A DNA stretch of 64,000 nucleotides from Clostridiales bacterium (GTDB lineage: Bacteria; Bacillota; Clostridia; Oscillospirales; Oscillospiraceae), in assembly GCA_019418025.1 (NCBI GenBank), contig DYCR01000004.1, positions 1 to 64,000 on the forward strand, in the 5' to 3' direction. The notes beneath the pieces were generated by a model, which had not been told where the DNA came from, did no database searches, and saw only the letters and a list, made by a program, of their open reading frames with translations. This document shows positions 28,181-37,534 of the stretch, piece after piece. The first letter of the stretch is position 1. Every line of letters starts with the position of its first letter. A program made the translations under genes and the position numbers.

Positions 28181-28264
28181 TTATAACTTCCGGATGCTTA
28201 CAAATCCCTTTTGCAGCAGGGCAGCCAGGGTGGCAGATGTGAGGCTTTTGTATAGTGTTTTCAT
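28181..28264 (-). pseudogene. truncated third copy of the LRR lipoprotein gene
   Basis: The ATG and first codons (MKTLYKSLTSATLAALL) match the signal peptide of the two complete copies, with the same spacing to the preceding gene's stop. After 17 codons the sequence departs (QKGFVSIRKL) and stops at 27 residues. It is what remains of a third tandem unit. Confidence 0.8.
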
Positions 28265-28272
28265 AATCATTC

Positions 28273-29181
28273 TCACTTTGCTTCGAATTTAAATTCTTTT
28301 TCCTGTGCATAGGCCTCTGCGGCAGAGCCTGCGGGGGCACGCAAAACTGCCTTGGGCGGATAGCCAAACACACTGTATCCATATTCCTGAACAGAGGCAG
28401 GCAGATCCACTGTTGCCAAATTGTCGCAGCTTGCAAACGCTTTCTTCTCGATAATCTCGACGCCTTCCTCGACAACAACAGTTTTCAGATTTTTAGAATC
28501 CTGAAAAGCCTGCTCCCCGATGACCTTGACAGAGCCGGGAATTACCACCTCGGTCATTCCATTCCGATAGAAAGCACCTCTTCCCAAAACTGTAAGCGTG
28601 CTGGGCAAGCTAATTTCCTGTATGGATGACCCTGCCGAAAACGCCTCATTTCTGATTTCCGTCAGTCCCTCATTCAATGTGACCTTGCTCAGAGCTGCAC
28701 AGAGCATAAAGGCTTTCTTATCAATCACCTTTAAGCCACTACCTGCTTCAAACTCCTTCAGGGATGTACTTACCCAAAAGGCTTCCTCTCCCACTGTATG
28801 GACGGTGTCCGGCAGCTTTATGCCAGTAAGGGCAGATTTGGCAAATGTTTTTTTACCAATGCTGACCACGTCCTTGCCCCCAAGCTGCGCCGGGATGATA
28901 ATGGCGCGGGCCTCGCCGGAGTAGCCGGTGACGGACACGCCGCCATCCACCTCTTCCCAAGTGAAGTCGGCCTCCGCCGGGGTGACATACTCCCCCACGT
29001 CGGCCTTGGCATTTTCCTTGCCGACAGACTCAAGGGAGTCCAGAACGTCTGAATGGTTCATCTCCGGGGTGATGGCGACGGTGGCATCCGAGGCAGGCTT
29101 TTTGCTGCCGCAGGCGCTGATGCTTGCGGCCATGAGGGCAGCCAGGGTGGCAGTGGTAAGTCTTTTGTGTAAAGTTTTCAT
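28273..29181 (-). CDS. leucine-rich-repeat (BspA-like) lipoprotein, second copy
   Basis: Predicted surface lipoprotein of 302 residues. Signal peptide with lipobox SISAC (Cys about 24), a spacer to about residue 65, a domain with VTGYSGEARAIIIPAQLGG, then about six LRR_5-type repeats of 22-24 residues (pattern LPDTVHTVGEEAF, LPSTLTVLGRGAF, IPGSVKVIGEQAF). BspA-like repeats mediate binding to host proteins or other cells. The upstream stop and the start are 8 bp apart; the ribosome site here (GTGAGA) is weaker than that of the first copy (AAGGAGA). The N-terminal half is almost identical to the first copy, the repeats differ. Confidence 0.82.
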   Translation of the reverse strand: MKTLHKRLTTATLAALMAASISACGSKKPASDATVAITPEMNHSDVLDSLESVGKENAKADVGEYVTPAEADFTWEEVDGGVSVTGYSGEARAIIIPAQLGGKDVVSIGKKTFAKSALTGIKLPDTVHTVGEEAFWVSTSLKEFEAGSGLKVIDKKAFMLCAALSKVTLNEGLTEIRNEAFSAGSSIQEISLPSTLTVLGRGAFYRNGMTEVVIPGSVKVIGEQAFQDSKNLKTVVVEEGVEIIEKKAFASCDNLATVDLPASVQEYGYSVFGYPPKAVLRAPAGSAAEAYAQEKEFKFEAK

Positions 29182-29189
29182 AATCATTC

Positions 29190-30098
29190 TCACTTTGCTT
29201 CGAATTTGTATCCACGCTCTTCTGCATAAGCCTCAGCAGCAGAACCCGCAGGGGCATATAGCACCGCATTAGGGCTGTTGGCAAATACGCTAGAGCCATA
29301 CTTCTTGACAGAGGCAGGCAAGTCCACACGCTCTAATTTTTCACAAATTTGAAAAGCAGTATGCTCAATCTCTTCAACGCCTTCCTCGACAACAACGGTT
29401 TTCAGATTTTTAGAATCCTGAAAAGCCTGATAGCCAATGACCTTGACAGAGCCGGGAATGGTGATTTCTGAGATTCCCGTACCATAGAAGGCTCCAGGCT
29501 CTAATACTGTGAGCGTACTGGGCAAGGTGACCTCCTGAAGAGAGCCACTGCCACTAAATGCACTCTCTCTGATTTCCGTTAACCCCTCATTCAATGTAAT
29601 CTTGCTCAGAGCAGGGCAAAGCATGACGGCTTTCTTATCAATCACCTTTAAGCCACTGCCCGGTTCAAACTCCTTCAAAGATGTGCTTGCCCAAAAGGCT
29701 TGCTCTCCCACTGTATGGACGGTGTCCGGCAGCTTTATGCCAGTAAGGGCAGATTTGGCAAATGTTTTTTTACCAATGCTGACCACGTCCTTGCCCCCAA
29801 GCTGCGCCGGGATGATAATGGCGCGGGCCTCGCCGGAGTAGCCGGTGACGGACACGCCGCCATCCACCTCTTCCCAAGTGAAGTCGGCCTCCGCCGGGGT
29901 GACATACTCCCCCACGTCGGCCTTGGCATTTTCCTTGCCGACAGACTCAAGGGAGTCCAGAACGTCTGAATGGTTCATCTCCGGGGTGATGGCGACGGTG
30001 GCATCCGAGGCAGGCTTTTTGCTGCCGCAGGCGCTGATGCTTGCGGCCATGAGGGCAGCGAGAGTGGCAGTGGTAAGTCTTTTGTGCAAAGTTTTCAT
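29190..30098 (-). CDS. leucine-rich-repeat (BspA-like) lipoprotein, first copy
   Basis: Same length (302 residues) and layout as the copy at 28273-29181: lipoprotein signal with SISAC, spacer, then LRR_5 repeats. AAAAGGAGA stands 8 bp before the ATG and directly after the stop of a short frame at 30113, suggesting that the lipoprotein gene was once second in an operon. Identity to the other copy is nearly complete for the first 130 residues, then lower in the repeats (for example GSGSLQEVTLPSTL here against AGSSIQEISLPSTL). The ligand is unknown. Confidence 0.82.
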   Translation of the reverse strand: MKTLHKRLTTATLAALMAASISACGSKKPASDATVAITPEMNHSDVLDSLESVGKENAKADVGEYVTPAEADFTWEEVDGGVSVTGYSGEARAIIIPAQLGGKDVVSIGKKTFAKSALTGIKLPDTVHTVGEQAFWASTSLKEFEPGSGLKVIDKKAVMLCPALSKITLNEGLTEIRESAFSGSGSLQEVTLPSTLTVLEPGAFYGTGISEITIPGSVKVIGYQAFQDSKNLKTVVVEEGVEEIEHTAFQICEKLERVDLPASVKKYGSSVFANSPNAVLYAPAGSAAEAYAEERGYKFEAK

Positions 30099-30112
30099 AA
30101 TGATTCTCCTTT

Positions 30113-30385
30113 TTAATAACCACGTGACGTAGTGATTGATGTAGATTTCCAACCGTCGGAATCCATGAGACCCCAGATGCCGAGGGCATCGGTGAAGCGG
30201 GACCACATGGTATTGACCTTGGTGTTGGCTTTCAGGGTGTAGTGGGTGTAGCTCTTGGAAAGGTCGAACTTGTCATTTTCCGTGAGTTGGGCCATGTTGG
30301 CCTGTATCACGTCCCCGGTGCGCAGATAGACATTGTTCTGTCCCTCATACGCTGCACCTATCATATAATACTTGCAGGCTGCATA
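30113..30385 (-). pseudogene. short C-terminal gene remnant, unidentified
   Basis: An open frame of up to 90 codons beginning right after a TAG at 30386-30388; the first ATG (30364) has no ribosome site. The peptide contains NVYLRTGDVIQANMAQL and SRFTDALGIWGLMDSDGW and reads like the end of a globular or extracellular domain. I do not recognise it. It stops 14 bp before the first LRR gene, so it is probably what is left of an upstream operon partner. Confidence 0.4.
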
Positions 30386-30388
30386 CTA

Positions 30389-30678
30389 ACCGTGGAGCCT
30401 GTTATTTTCATTTCAAAGAAATCAATAAATTAAAAATATATGAATAATTTAATAATATTCTGTTTTCGTGATTATACATCTCATATTTTAAGCATGTCAA
30501 CACATTACTCCTCAGCTTATATAAACTTTAACAAAATCATTAATGATCATTAATACTGTTTTACAGTCTGATATACTATGCAGCAGGCTCTTTTCATGGG
30601 GGCGAATTGTTGCAGGATACGATAAAATATTATATACTATTGCTGACATTATCTTTGAAAGAAACGAGTAACAACGCT
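30389..30678. other. AT-rich intergenic stretch with a 16-bp palindrome
   Basis: No gene is seen. The perfect palindrome ATTAATGATCATTAAT lies at 30539-30554 and could be an operator. The base composition is much more AT-rich than the flanks. Confidence 0.4.
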
Positions 30679-31197
30679 ATGACGAACACCCCATTCATCA
30701 GACCCGGAACCCCTGCCGATCAGCTCCGTGCCGACCGGCTCTACGCACTGGCAAAGGAAGGCTTGAAAGCCGCCGGCATCGACCAATGGCAGGGACCATA
30801 TCCCAACGGCTCGGATTTCCTGCGGGATGTTCAGGACGGACGAGCCATTGCCATAGAATCAGACGGCACCGTTATCGGTGTGGCGGCGGCCTATATCGGT
30901 CACGAACCCACCTATGACCGCATCTGGGACGGAAGCTGGCTGACGGACAATTCCCAATACGGCATCATTCATCGGATCACCGTGGACCCTTCCCTGCGGA
31001 ATACCGGCGCCGCTTCCGCCGTGATCTCTCTGCTTGCCGCGCAGTGCCTTGAAAAGGGCATCAGCTCCATGCGGTGCGATACCCACCGGGACAATCTCAT
31101 CATGCAGCGCACCTTGGAAAAAAACGGATTCTGCAAATGCGGCACGATCGCCGTGGAGGACGGCAGCCTGCGCTTTGCCTACGAGAAGCTTTTATAA
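30679..31197 (+). CDS. GNAT-family N-acetyltransferase
   Basis: Cytoplasmic acetyl-CoA-dependent acyltransferase, 172 residues. The fold elements are in order: an N-terminal helix pair (LRADRLYALAKEGLKAAGID), the strand with IIHRITVDPSLRNTGAASAVI (strand 4 plus the acetyl-CoA loop, here RNTGAA in place of the usual Q/RxxGxG/A) and the C-terminal THRDNLIMQRTLEKNGF. The ATG at 30679 matches the family N-terminus but has a poor ribosome site; a TTG at 30607 after GGGGG is an alternative that adds 24 residues. Acceptor substrate unknown. Confidence 0.8.
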   Translation: MTNTPFIRPGTPADQLRADRLYALAKEGLKAAGIDQWQGPYPNGSDFLRDVQDGRAIAIESDGTVIGVAAAYIGHEPTYDRIWDGSWLTDNSQYGIIHRITVDPSLRNTGAASAVISLLAAQCLEKGISSMRCDTHRDNLIMQRTLEKNGFCKCGTIAVEDGSLRFAYEKLL

Positions 31198-31241
31198 CCT
31201 CATCGGCTGCGCCTTCCTCCGCATGATCCCCATAACACAAA

Positions 31242-31282
31242 AGGACATTCCGTCTGATCGCAGACGGAATGTCCTCTTTATT
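31242..31282. terminator. bidirectional terminator between the GNAT gene and the GH2 gene
   Basis: AGGACATTCCGTCTG pairs perfectly with CAGACGGAATGTCCT around four bases, with A and T runs outside. Confidence 0.9.
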
Positions 31283-34039
31283 TTACAGCATGACCCTGAA
31301 ATTCAGCACATGGTCGATCTCGCCGCTGACCCGATAGGCGGGCTCCACATCGGACATCCAGCTGTCAATGCCGCCGACACCACGCATGTCGCTGCATATG
31401 GTCACCACTGTGCGGCAGGGCTTCGGCAGCTCCCATTTGTGCGCCGCCTGATCCAGCTGCTGGGGTGTATAGGGGATGGCAGAGAACACAAAGGGTGCAT
31501 CCTTCTGCTCAACGGTCAGGCACCGACCGGTGGCCCCCGTCAGCGTGAACCGCTGGGTATCGGTATGCGCGCCGCATTCCTGCGGAACCAGATAGTCCGG
31601 AATGTGGGGCTTTTCGCTGTGAATGCCAAACACGCCGCCCTTCTTGCGGTCGGGATAGGTTTCTCCCGACAGTCCCTGCCAATGCACCAGACTGACAGGC
31701 TCCGGAGTGGCGAATCGAATGCCGAACAGGGGCAGCTCCGGCCGTCCCTCTCCTCCGATATAGCGGCACTGGACATCCATAAAGCCCGAGGCCTCCACCG
31801 TGTAGGTGATCTCCGTTTTCAGACCGGGCATCGCAGGAGACTGATATCCATAGCGCACCGCCACCGAATCCTTACGCTCCCACAGAATCTCCATGCCGGT
31901 GCAGGACTGCCCGCCATCCACGGCCGACCAGATGGCACTGCGCCGATCAAAGCCGCAGCCCATATCGTTTTCCGTGGGGGCCCGCCAGAACGCAGGTCTC
32001 GGCGCTCTCCACAGCCATTCGGCCCCTTGGGCACGAACCGACACCGGACCGCCCATCACACGGGAGAACAGGATCTCAAAATCCCCACCCCGGACACCAA
32101 GAGCTCCGTCGCCGTGGACGATCTTCAGTTCGCCTGAGCCTTTTGGAGTTGCAGGGGAGAATTTCTGCCCCTTCTGTGCATCCATTTTCTCTCGGACCGA
32201 CTCGTCTGAATACCAGTAGCGCACCTCCTGCATGGCCGGTTTTTCCCTGCCGTCGGCAAAAACAATGCCGTTGCCGCTGAAGGCATAGTCGCTCTGCCGC
32301 TCGCCGAAGTCGCCGCCATAGCCCAGAACCCTTTGTCCGTTCTGATTTTCATACCAAAGGGCCTGATCCATGTAATCCCAGATAAATCCCCCCTGATACT
32401 GCTCAAACTCCTCACCCAGACGGATATAGCTTTCCATACCGCCCAGAGAATTGCCCATATCATGCATGTATTCGCACAGAATAAAGGGCTTCCGGGGATC
32501 ATTCCGGAGATATTCCCGAATGGCATCGGGGGTAGCATACATCCTGCTTTCCACATCGGAGATTTGGTCATATGCACGATTATTGAACACGCCCTCATAG
32601 TGGACCAGTCTGCCGGGGTCCTGAGCACGGAAATAATCTGCCATAGCAAGGATATCCTCTCCGGCATAGGATTCATTTCCGCAGGACCAGAACAGAATCG
32701 AGGGGTGGTTTTTATCCCTCTGGAACATGGAGACGGCTCGGTCCAGTACGCAGTCCTTCCACTCCGGCAGATTCCCGGGAACATTCCAGCTGGGATCGAT
32801 CACACCGGGCTTCTGCCACGTGCCGTGGCTTTCCAGATTGGCTTCATCCATCATATAAATGCCGTTGCGGTCGCACAGCTCATACCAATAGGTCTGGTTG
32901 GGATAGTGGGAGGTCCTCACCGCATTGATGTTGTTTCGATGGAACACCTCCATGGCTGCATCCATGTCATCCCGGTTGATGGCCCGTCCCGTTGCAGGGT
33001 TCCACTCATGGCGATTGACGCCCCGAAGCATCAGCCGCTTGCCGTTGAGCATCATCACACCGTCGCGCAGCTCAAAACGGCGGAACCCGATCTCATACGG
33101 GACGACCTCCACCGTCTCCCCTGCCTCATTTTCAACCGTCAGCACCGCCTGATACAGCTCCGGCGTGCCGTGATCCCATGCCCGAATCTCAGGAAACTCC
33201 AGCTGCTGGCTGTATAGATAACCGTCCTGCGGGGAAAGCTCCAGTCCTCCGTCAAAGAGGATGCCCTGCTCCGGATGGCTGAGCCTGCATCGCACACGGC
33301 CCTGACCGCCGCTGAGCAAAAGCCGGATCTTCAGGCTGCCCTGCCCCTGCTCAGACAGCTCTGTCCGGAACCACACGTCATCCACATGGATCTGAGGCTT
33401 TGCATACAGGTACACCGATCTGAAAATACCAAAGAAGCGGAAAAAGTCCTGATCCTCCAACCATGCCGCGCTGCTGTGCTTGTAGGCCTGCACACACAGC
33501 CGGTTCCTGCCGCTTTTCACGTAAGGGGTCAGGTCAAAATCCGAGGGAGTGAAGCTGTCCTCGGCATAACCCACAAAGTGACCGTTGAGCCACACATAAA
33601 AAGCCTGCTCCACACCCTGAAAGGAGATGCACACCCGCTTCCCCTCAAAATCTGGGCTCAGGTCGAACTCCCGAACATAGCTGCCCACGGGGGTGTCATC
33701 CCAGTCGATCTCAGGGGGTCTCAGCTCGGCATGCCCGTCCCACGGATACAGGGTATTGATGTACTGGAGCTGCCCATAGCCCTGAAGCTCGATATGCCCC
33801 GGGACCTGAATATTGTCAAAATCGGTATCGTCGAAGCCCTCCTGCCAGAAATCCTGAGGGCGCTCTGCCGGAGCAGGGCTCCAGCGGAATTTCCATGTTC
33901 CGTCCAATGACTGGCGCAGAGACATCTGCCCCGTCCGCATCTCCTGTTCGCTTATATAGCAGTTGTGGTCAGAATGGGCATCCAAGCGGTTCACCGCAAA
34001 TACCCTCGGGTCTGTAAGCCATTTAAGATCAGCCTGCAT
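31283..34039 (-). CDS. beta-galactosidase, glycoside hydrolase family 2 (LacZ type)
   Basis: A 918-residue GH2 enzyme and the last gene of a six-gene minus-strand operon. The acid/base Glu is in ILFWSCGNESYAG and the nucleophile Glu in FILCEYMHDMGNSLGG; the C-terminal third is the LacZ small-chain-type domain ending with the typical SDMRGVGGIDSW region. AAGGAGA stands 7 bp before the ATG at 34039. No signal peptide, so cytoplasmic. Only part of its sequence resembles the GH2 enzyme at 21939. Position after a sulfatase and a GH43-like gene suggests that it removes galactose from an imported, partly sulfated oligosaccharide. A hairpin at 34062-34082 precedes its ribosome site. Confidence 0.9.
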   Translation of the reverse strand: MQADLKWLTDPRVFAVNRLDAHSDHNCYISEQEMRTGQMSLRQSLDGTWKFRWSPAPAERPQDFWQEGFDDTDFDNIQVPGHIELQGYGQLQYINTLYPWDGHAELRPPEIDWDDTPVGSYVREFDLSPDFEGKRVCISFQGVEQAFYVWLNGHFVGYAEDSFTPSDFDLTPYVKSGRNRLCVQAYKHSSAAWLEDQDFFRFFGIFRSVYLYAKPQIHVDDVWFRTELSEQGQGSLKIRLLLSGGQGRVRCRLSHPEQGILFDGGLELSPQDGYLYSQQLEFPEIRAWDHGTPELYQAVLTVENEAGETVEVVPYEIGFRRFELRDGVMMLNGKRLMLRGVNRHEWNPATGRAINRDDMDAAMEVFHRNNINAVRTSHYPNQTYWYELCDRNGIYMMDEANLESHGTWQKPGVIDPSWNVPGNLPEWKDCVLDRAVSMFQRDKNHPSILFWSCGNESYAGEDILAMADYFRAQDPGRLVHYEGVFNNRAYDQISDVESRMYATPDAIREYLRNDPRKPFILCEYMHDMGNSLGGMESYIRLGEEFEQYQGGFIWDYMDQALWYENQNGQRVLGYGGDFGERQSDYAFSGNGIVFADGREKPAMQEVRYWYSDESVREKMDAQKGQKFSPATPKGSGELKIVHGDGALGVRGGDFEILFSRVMGGPVSVRAQGAEWLWRAPRPAFWRAPTENDMGCGFDRRSAIWSAVDGGQSCTGMEILWERKDSVAVRYGYQSPAMPGLKTEITYTVEASGFMDVQCRYIGGEGRPELPLFGIRFATPEPVSLVHWQGLSGETYPDRKKGGVFGIHSEKPHIPDYLVPQECGAHTDTQRFTLTGATGRCLTVEQKDAPFVFSAIPYTPQQLDQAAHKWELPKPCRTVVTICSDMRGVGGIDSWMSDVEPAYRVSGEIDHVLNFRVML

Positions 34040-34120
34040 AATCATTCTCCTTGTCGTGATCGGCCGTGCAGAACGCACGGCCTTTTGGCGTTTTTCGTAT
34101 GGGGCATATCTGCCGCCCAA

Positions 34121-34152
34121 TATAAAGTGCCGACTCCAAACAGAGTCGGCAC
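34121..34152 (-). terminator. terminator-like hairpin between GH43-like and GH2 genes
   Basis: On the minus strand GTGCCGACTC pairs with GAGTCGGCAC and is followed by TTTATATT. It would end part of the transcripts before the last operon gene. Confidence 0.7.
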
Positions 34153-34230
34153 CGTGTATCTGTTACTGAGACACTTCACGGCTGTGCCTGCACACAGCCA
34201 CGCAGGAAGATGCGCCGCCTCGGAGCCGCG

Positions 34231-35175
34231 TTACCGGATGACCGTAACTCTGCCGCTCTGGGCATCCACGTCCAGTTCCTGACAATCGACCAGCTCCACT
34301 GTACCATCCTCCTTGAAAATCAGAGGATACCACACGTATCTTGAGTTGGTGTAATTCTTTCCGTCCCACCGATCTCCCACGTAAAGATAGGAGGTCGTTT
34401 CACTCCCCGAGACGGTGAGGATGAATGCCGGTTGGGATCGATAGGTGGTGCTGTCGCCGATGAGGCTGAGCATACCGAATCCATCCTCCAACGCCCGTGT
34501 TTTGGCGTATTTGGCCTGATTCGGGTCCCATCCTGTGCAAAATGAAGTAAACGCGTAGTACAGCCCGTCCTTCTTCACCAGTGCAGGTGCCTCCCGAAAC
34601 TCTCCCGGCCAGAAATTTCCGCACATATTCTGCACGTTCAGGCAGTCCTCCTGAAGCAGATACATGTGCATATCGGCATTGTTTCTGGAGGAGGAAAGGA
34701 AATACACCCGATCCCCGTCCCGGAACAGTGTGCAGTCTCTGGACATTTCTCCATAGGGACGGAAGCTGCCGTGGTATACAAAATCACCGGTGGGGGTATC
34801 ACAGGTAGCCACAGCCGCCGCTGCACAGTGGTAATCGATGCCGTTTTCATAATGCATCCACATGACAAATTTCCCGTTGACCGGATCATACACCACCTTG
34901 GGCCGTTCGATATTGACCTTGCCGCCGTTTTCATTGCGCAGCTTCAGGTCCGCCCGAACCCGAGTGGCTTCCGTGGGGGAATCGCAGGTCAGTACATGAT
35001 TTTCAAATTTCCAGTTGACCAGATCCTTAGAAGAATAGCAGCTTACATACAGCTGATCCAGACGGTTTTCACCATACCAGTAATAGACCCCCTGATGCTT
35101 CAGGATATGCCCGCCGTGGGCATGGATCACATTTCCGTCGGTATCCTTCCAGACGGTCCCGTTCACGATTTTCAT
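34231..35175 (-). CDS. GH43-like five-bladed beta-propeller glycosidase
   Basis: A 314-residue protein without signal peptide. The opening DTDGNVIHAHGGHILKHQGV and YYWYGENR resembles the subgroup of family 43 that includes exo-beta-1,3-galactanases, where HAHGG and WYGE are conserved. Further blade motifs are NIERPKVVYDP, SRDCTLFRDGD and REAPALVKKDGLYY. The last two suggest the usual acidic active-site residues, although one of the classic three could be replaced. It follows a sulfatase in the operon by 57 bp. Beta-1,3-galactosidase activity is an inference from the subgroup, not certain. Confidence 0.75.
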   Translation of the reverse strand: MKIVNGTVWKDTDGNVIHAHGGHILKHQGVYYWYGENRLDQLYVSCYSSKDLVNWKFENHVLTCDSPTEATRVRADLKLRNENGGKVNIERPKVVYDPVNGKFVMWMHYENGIDYHCAAAAVATCDTPTGDFVYHGSFRPYGEMSRDCTLFRDGDRVYFLSSSRNNADMHMYLLQEDCLNVQNMCGNFWPGEFREAPALVKKDGLYYAFTSFCTGWDPNQAKYAKTRALEDGFGMLSLIGDSTTYRSQPAFILTVSGSETTSYLYVGDRWDGKNYTNSRYVWYPLIFKEDGTVELVDCQELDVDAQSGRVTVIR

Positions 35176-35232
35176 TCCACTTCACCTCGCACGTCACACC
35201 CGCCGGCACACCTCAGCAAATGCCGCCCCGCT

Positions 35233-36627
35233 TTATTGAATCTTATCCTTTGTAAAGGGACGATCCTCGTAAAGCGCCCGGGGCAAGGCTTCTCTGGGTG
35301 TACCGAAATGGGCATGATGCATTCTGATTTTTTCAGTCAGCTGCTCAACGACCTGCCGATAGTCCTCGTCAAAGAAGAGGTTGTGCAGCTGCGCCGGATC
35401 TTTCTTTCGGTCGAACAGCACATGATCATAAAACTGCTCGCCCCGATATCCCCGATCCACATAGGCTAGCTCATAGTCCTCGGTGATGATGCCGGCCCTT
35501 GCCACGTCACTGGGGTGGATATAGACCTCCAGAGGATCGTCGGCTCTGCCCTCCATGATCTGATCGGACTTATCCCTGCCATCAATGGGGAAGGGATAGC
35601 TTACCCCGGCCAATCCGGCCAAGGTTGCACCGAAGTCCACGAAATCAACGTAGGTCCCGTTCCGCTCCCCGGGTCTGTCAAAGCCCGGGATATGCATCAC
35701 CATGGGGATATGATAGACGCTCTCATAGAGATTGTTTTTCTCCAGCAGCCCATGCTCTCCCATATATTCGCCGTGATCTGTGGTGAATACCACGATGGTA
35801 TCCTGCCAGAGGTCATGGCTTTTGAGATAGGAGACGATCTTTCCCACATTGTCATCGATGCACTTGACCGAGCCCAGATACTGGGCCTTCAGTCTCCGCA
35901 GATGCCCCTCGCGCTCAAACAGCCCTCTGGGGAAATAGTGCTTTCGCCCCCACTCATCCCATTCGGCCCAGTCCGGCAGGGTATCCTGATAAAAGCTCTC
36001 CGGGATCTCCATCTTCTGGGGATCGAACATCTTATCATAAGGAGGACGAACGGTATGGGGCTGATGGGGATCGGGGATGCTGACCATGAACAAAAATGGC
36101 TTGTCCCGGTCCCGCTGCTCCAGAAACGAGATCGTCTCGTCTGCCAGAAAGTCTGTCGTATAGTTGGACGCATCGCCCACCACCGGACTGGGGACGGCCT
36201 TGCCGTCCACCTTATTGACCGACTTGCAGTGTCCGTATTCCACACGGTACTGCCAGTTCTCAAAGCCCAGCGGATTGTAGTTTTCCAACGGATCGCCCAG
36301 ATGGGCATTTTGGCTCAGGTGCCACTTGCCCAGATATCCGGTGCAATATCCGGCCTGCTGAAATGCCTCGGCAAAGCCATGCTCTTCCCTGTCGACCGCC
36401 CTTCCGTTGCGGTAAGCGCCGTTGGCATAGGGATACCGGCCTGTCATAAAGCATCCTCTTGAGGGTGTGCAGACGGCACTGGCTGTATAGCACCGATCCA
36501 AGGCAACGCCGTCTCCGGCGATCCCATCGATATTCGGTGTTTCCACCTCGTGTCCGCCGTAGCACCCCAGAACGTCCCGTCTCAACTGGTCGGTAAAGAT
36601 AATCAGAACATTCTTTTTCACGGTCAT
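35233..36627 (-). CDS. type I sulfatase (Cys type)
   Basis: Hydrolyses sulfate esters from a sugar. The 464 residues begin with the metal-binding IIFTDQLRRD, and the catalytic Cys53 is in the motif CTPSR, which a maturation enzyme converts to formylglycine. GKWHLS and TTDHGEYMGEHG provide further metal and sulfate ligands. No signal peptide, hence cytoplasmic. Cys type in an anaerobe implies a radical-SAM anSME maturase, which is not in this window. It lies one base from the permease gene upstream and with it forms an uptake/desulfation operon. Position of the sulfate on the sugar cannot be told. Confidence 0.9.
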   Translation of the reverse strand: MTVKKNVLIIFTDQLRRDVLGCYGGHEVETPNIDGIAGDGVALDRCYTASAVCTPSRGCFMTGRYPYANGAYRNGRAVDREEHGFAEAFQQAGYCTGYLGKWHLSQNAHLGDPLENYNPLGFENWQYRVEYGHCKSVNKVDGKAVPSPVVGDASNYTTDFLADETISFLEQRDRDKPFLFMVSIPDPHQPHTVRPPYDKMFDPQKMEIPESFYQDTLPDWAEWDEWGRKHYFPRGLFEREGHLRRLKAQYLGSVKCIDDNVGKIVSYLKSHDLWQDTIVVFTTDHGEYMGEHGLLEKNNLYESVYHIPMVMHIPGFDRPGERNGTYVDFVDFGATLAGLAGVSYPFPIDGRDKSDQIMEGRADDPLEVYIHPSDVARAGIITEDYELAYVDRGYRGEQFYDHVLFDRKKDPAQLHNLFFDEDYRQVVEQLTEKIRMHHAHFGTPREALPRALYEDRPFTKDKIQ

Positions 36628-36628
36628 A

Positions 36629-37522
36629 TCATCCCTTCACAGAGCCGATCATGACGCCCTTGACAAAGTGCTTCTGTACAAAGGGATACATAACAAGAAC
36701 AGGCAGGGACGACACGATGATAACACCATACTTGATGGTCATGGCGATCTGACGCATCATCTCGATCTGCTCGGGGTCCGTCACGGTGATGTCCACCGAC
36801 TGACCTTGGATCAGGATGTCACGCAGGATCAGCTGCAGGGGATACAGCTTGCTGTCGTTGACATAGATCAAAGCGTTGAAGAAGGAGTTCCAGTGTCCGA
36901 CCGCGTAGTAAAGGACCATGATGGCAATGATTGCCTTGGACAGGGGCAGAACGACCTTCCAGAAATACTGGAAAATGTTGCAGCCATCCAGCTCCGCTGC
37001 CTCCTGCAGCTCAAGGGGCAGGGTATTCACGAAGAAGGTTCTGCACAAAATCAGGTTGAACACGTTGAAAGAACCCAGAATCATCAGGACATAGGGGGTG
37101 TCCACCAGTCCCAGTGCCTTGACGATCAGGTAGGTGGGGATCAGACCGCCGGAAAAATACTTGGTGACGATCAGGAATTTCATGATGATGCCCTTGCCCG
37201 CCATATCGGTACGGGAAAGTGCATAGCCGGCAGGCAGAGTGATGAACAGCGCCAGCAGGGTGCCGAAGAAGGTGTAGCGGATGGTATTGTAGTAGCCCAG
37301 CCAGATGCGCTTGTCATCCAGAATGTACTTAAAGCCCTCGAAGGTGATCCCCTTTGGCACCAGAAGGACCTGACCGGAGGATACCAAGGACGGATCACTG
37401 ATGGATGCGATCACAACGAACCACAGGGGGTACAAAATGAGCAGTGTCAGCAGCGTCACAAAGGTATAGACGAAGAACAGGAAAATTTTGTCCGCCAGCG
37501 TATGATTGCGAATTTTTTTCAT
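36629..37522 (-). CDS. carbohydrate ABC transporter permease, YtcP type
   Basis: A 297-residue membrane subunit with about six hydrophobic segments and an EAA loop (ELQEAAELDGCNIFQYFWKV). YtcP/LplC-type permeases pair with an LplB-type permease and a large binding lipoprotein to import oligosaccharides, often from host or plant glycans; the ATPase is a shared MsmX-like protein encoded elsewhere, which explains the absence of one here. Start at 37522 with GAGG 8 bp upstream; a GTG nine bases earlier is too close to that site. Confidence 0.88.
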   Translation of the reverse strand: MKKIRNHTLADKIFLFFVYTFVTLLTLLILYPLWFVVIASISDPSLVSSGQVLLVPKGITFEGFKYILDDKRIWLGYYNTIRYTFFGTLLALFITLPAGYALSRTDMAGKGIIMKFLIVTKYFSGGLIPTYLIVKALGLVDTPYVLMILGSFNVFNLILCRTFFVNTLPLELQEAAELDGCNIFQYFWKVVLPLSKAIIAIMVLYYAVGHWNSFFNALIYVNDSKLYPLQLILRDILIQGQSVDITVTDPEQIEMMRQIAMTIKYGVIIVSSLPVLVMYPFVQKHFVKGVMIGSVKG

Positions 37523-37534
37523 GTTTTTCACCTC

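Larger units (their letters stand above)
28264..30098 (-). repeat. tandem duplication, 917-bp unit, of the LRR lipoprotein gene
   Basis: Start codons at 30098, 29181 and 28264 are exactly 917 bp apart. The first about 345 bp of the first two units are almost identical, while the 3' parts differ at many positions. The third unit is truncated. Confidence 0.85.

Noticed and set aside
30353..30368. ATATGATAGGTGCA on the minus strand resembles the shared GntR-type operator.
   Set aside because: It falls inside the open frame of a gene remnant with no promoter elements in register, and the last bases differ from the three real sites.
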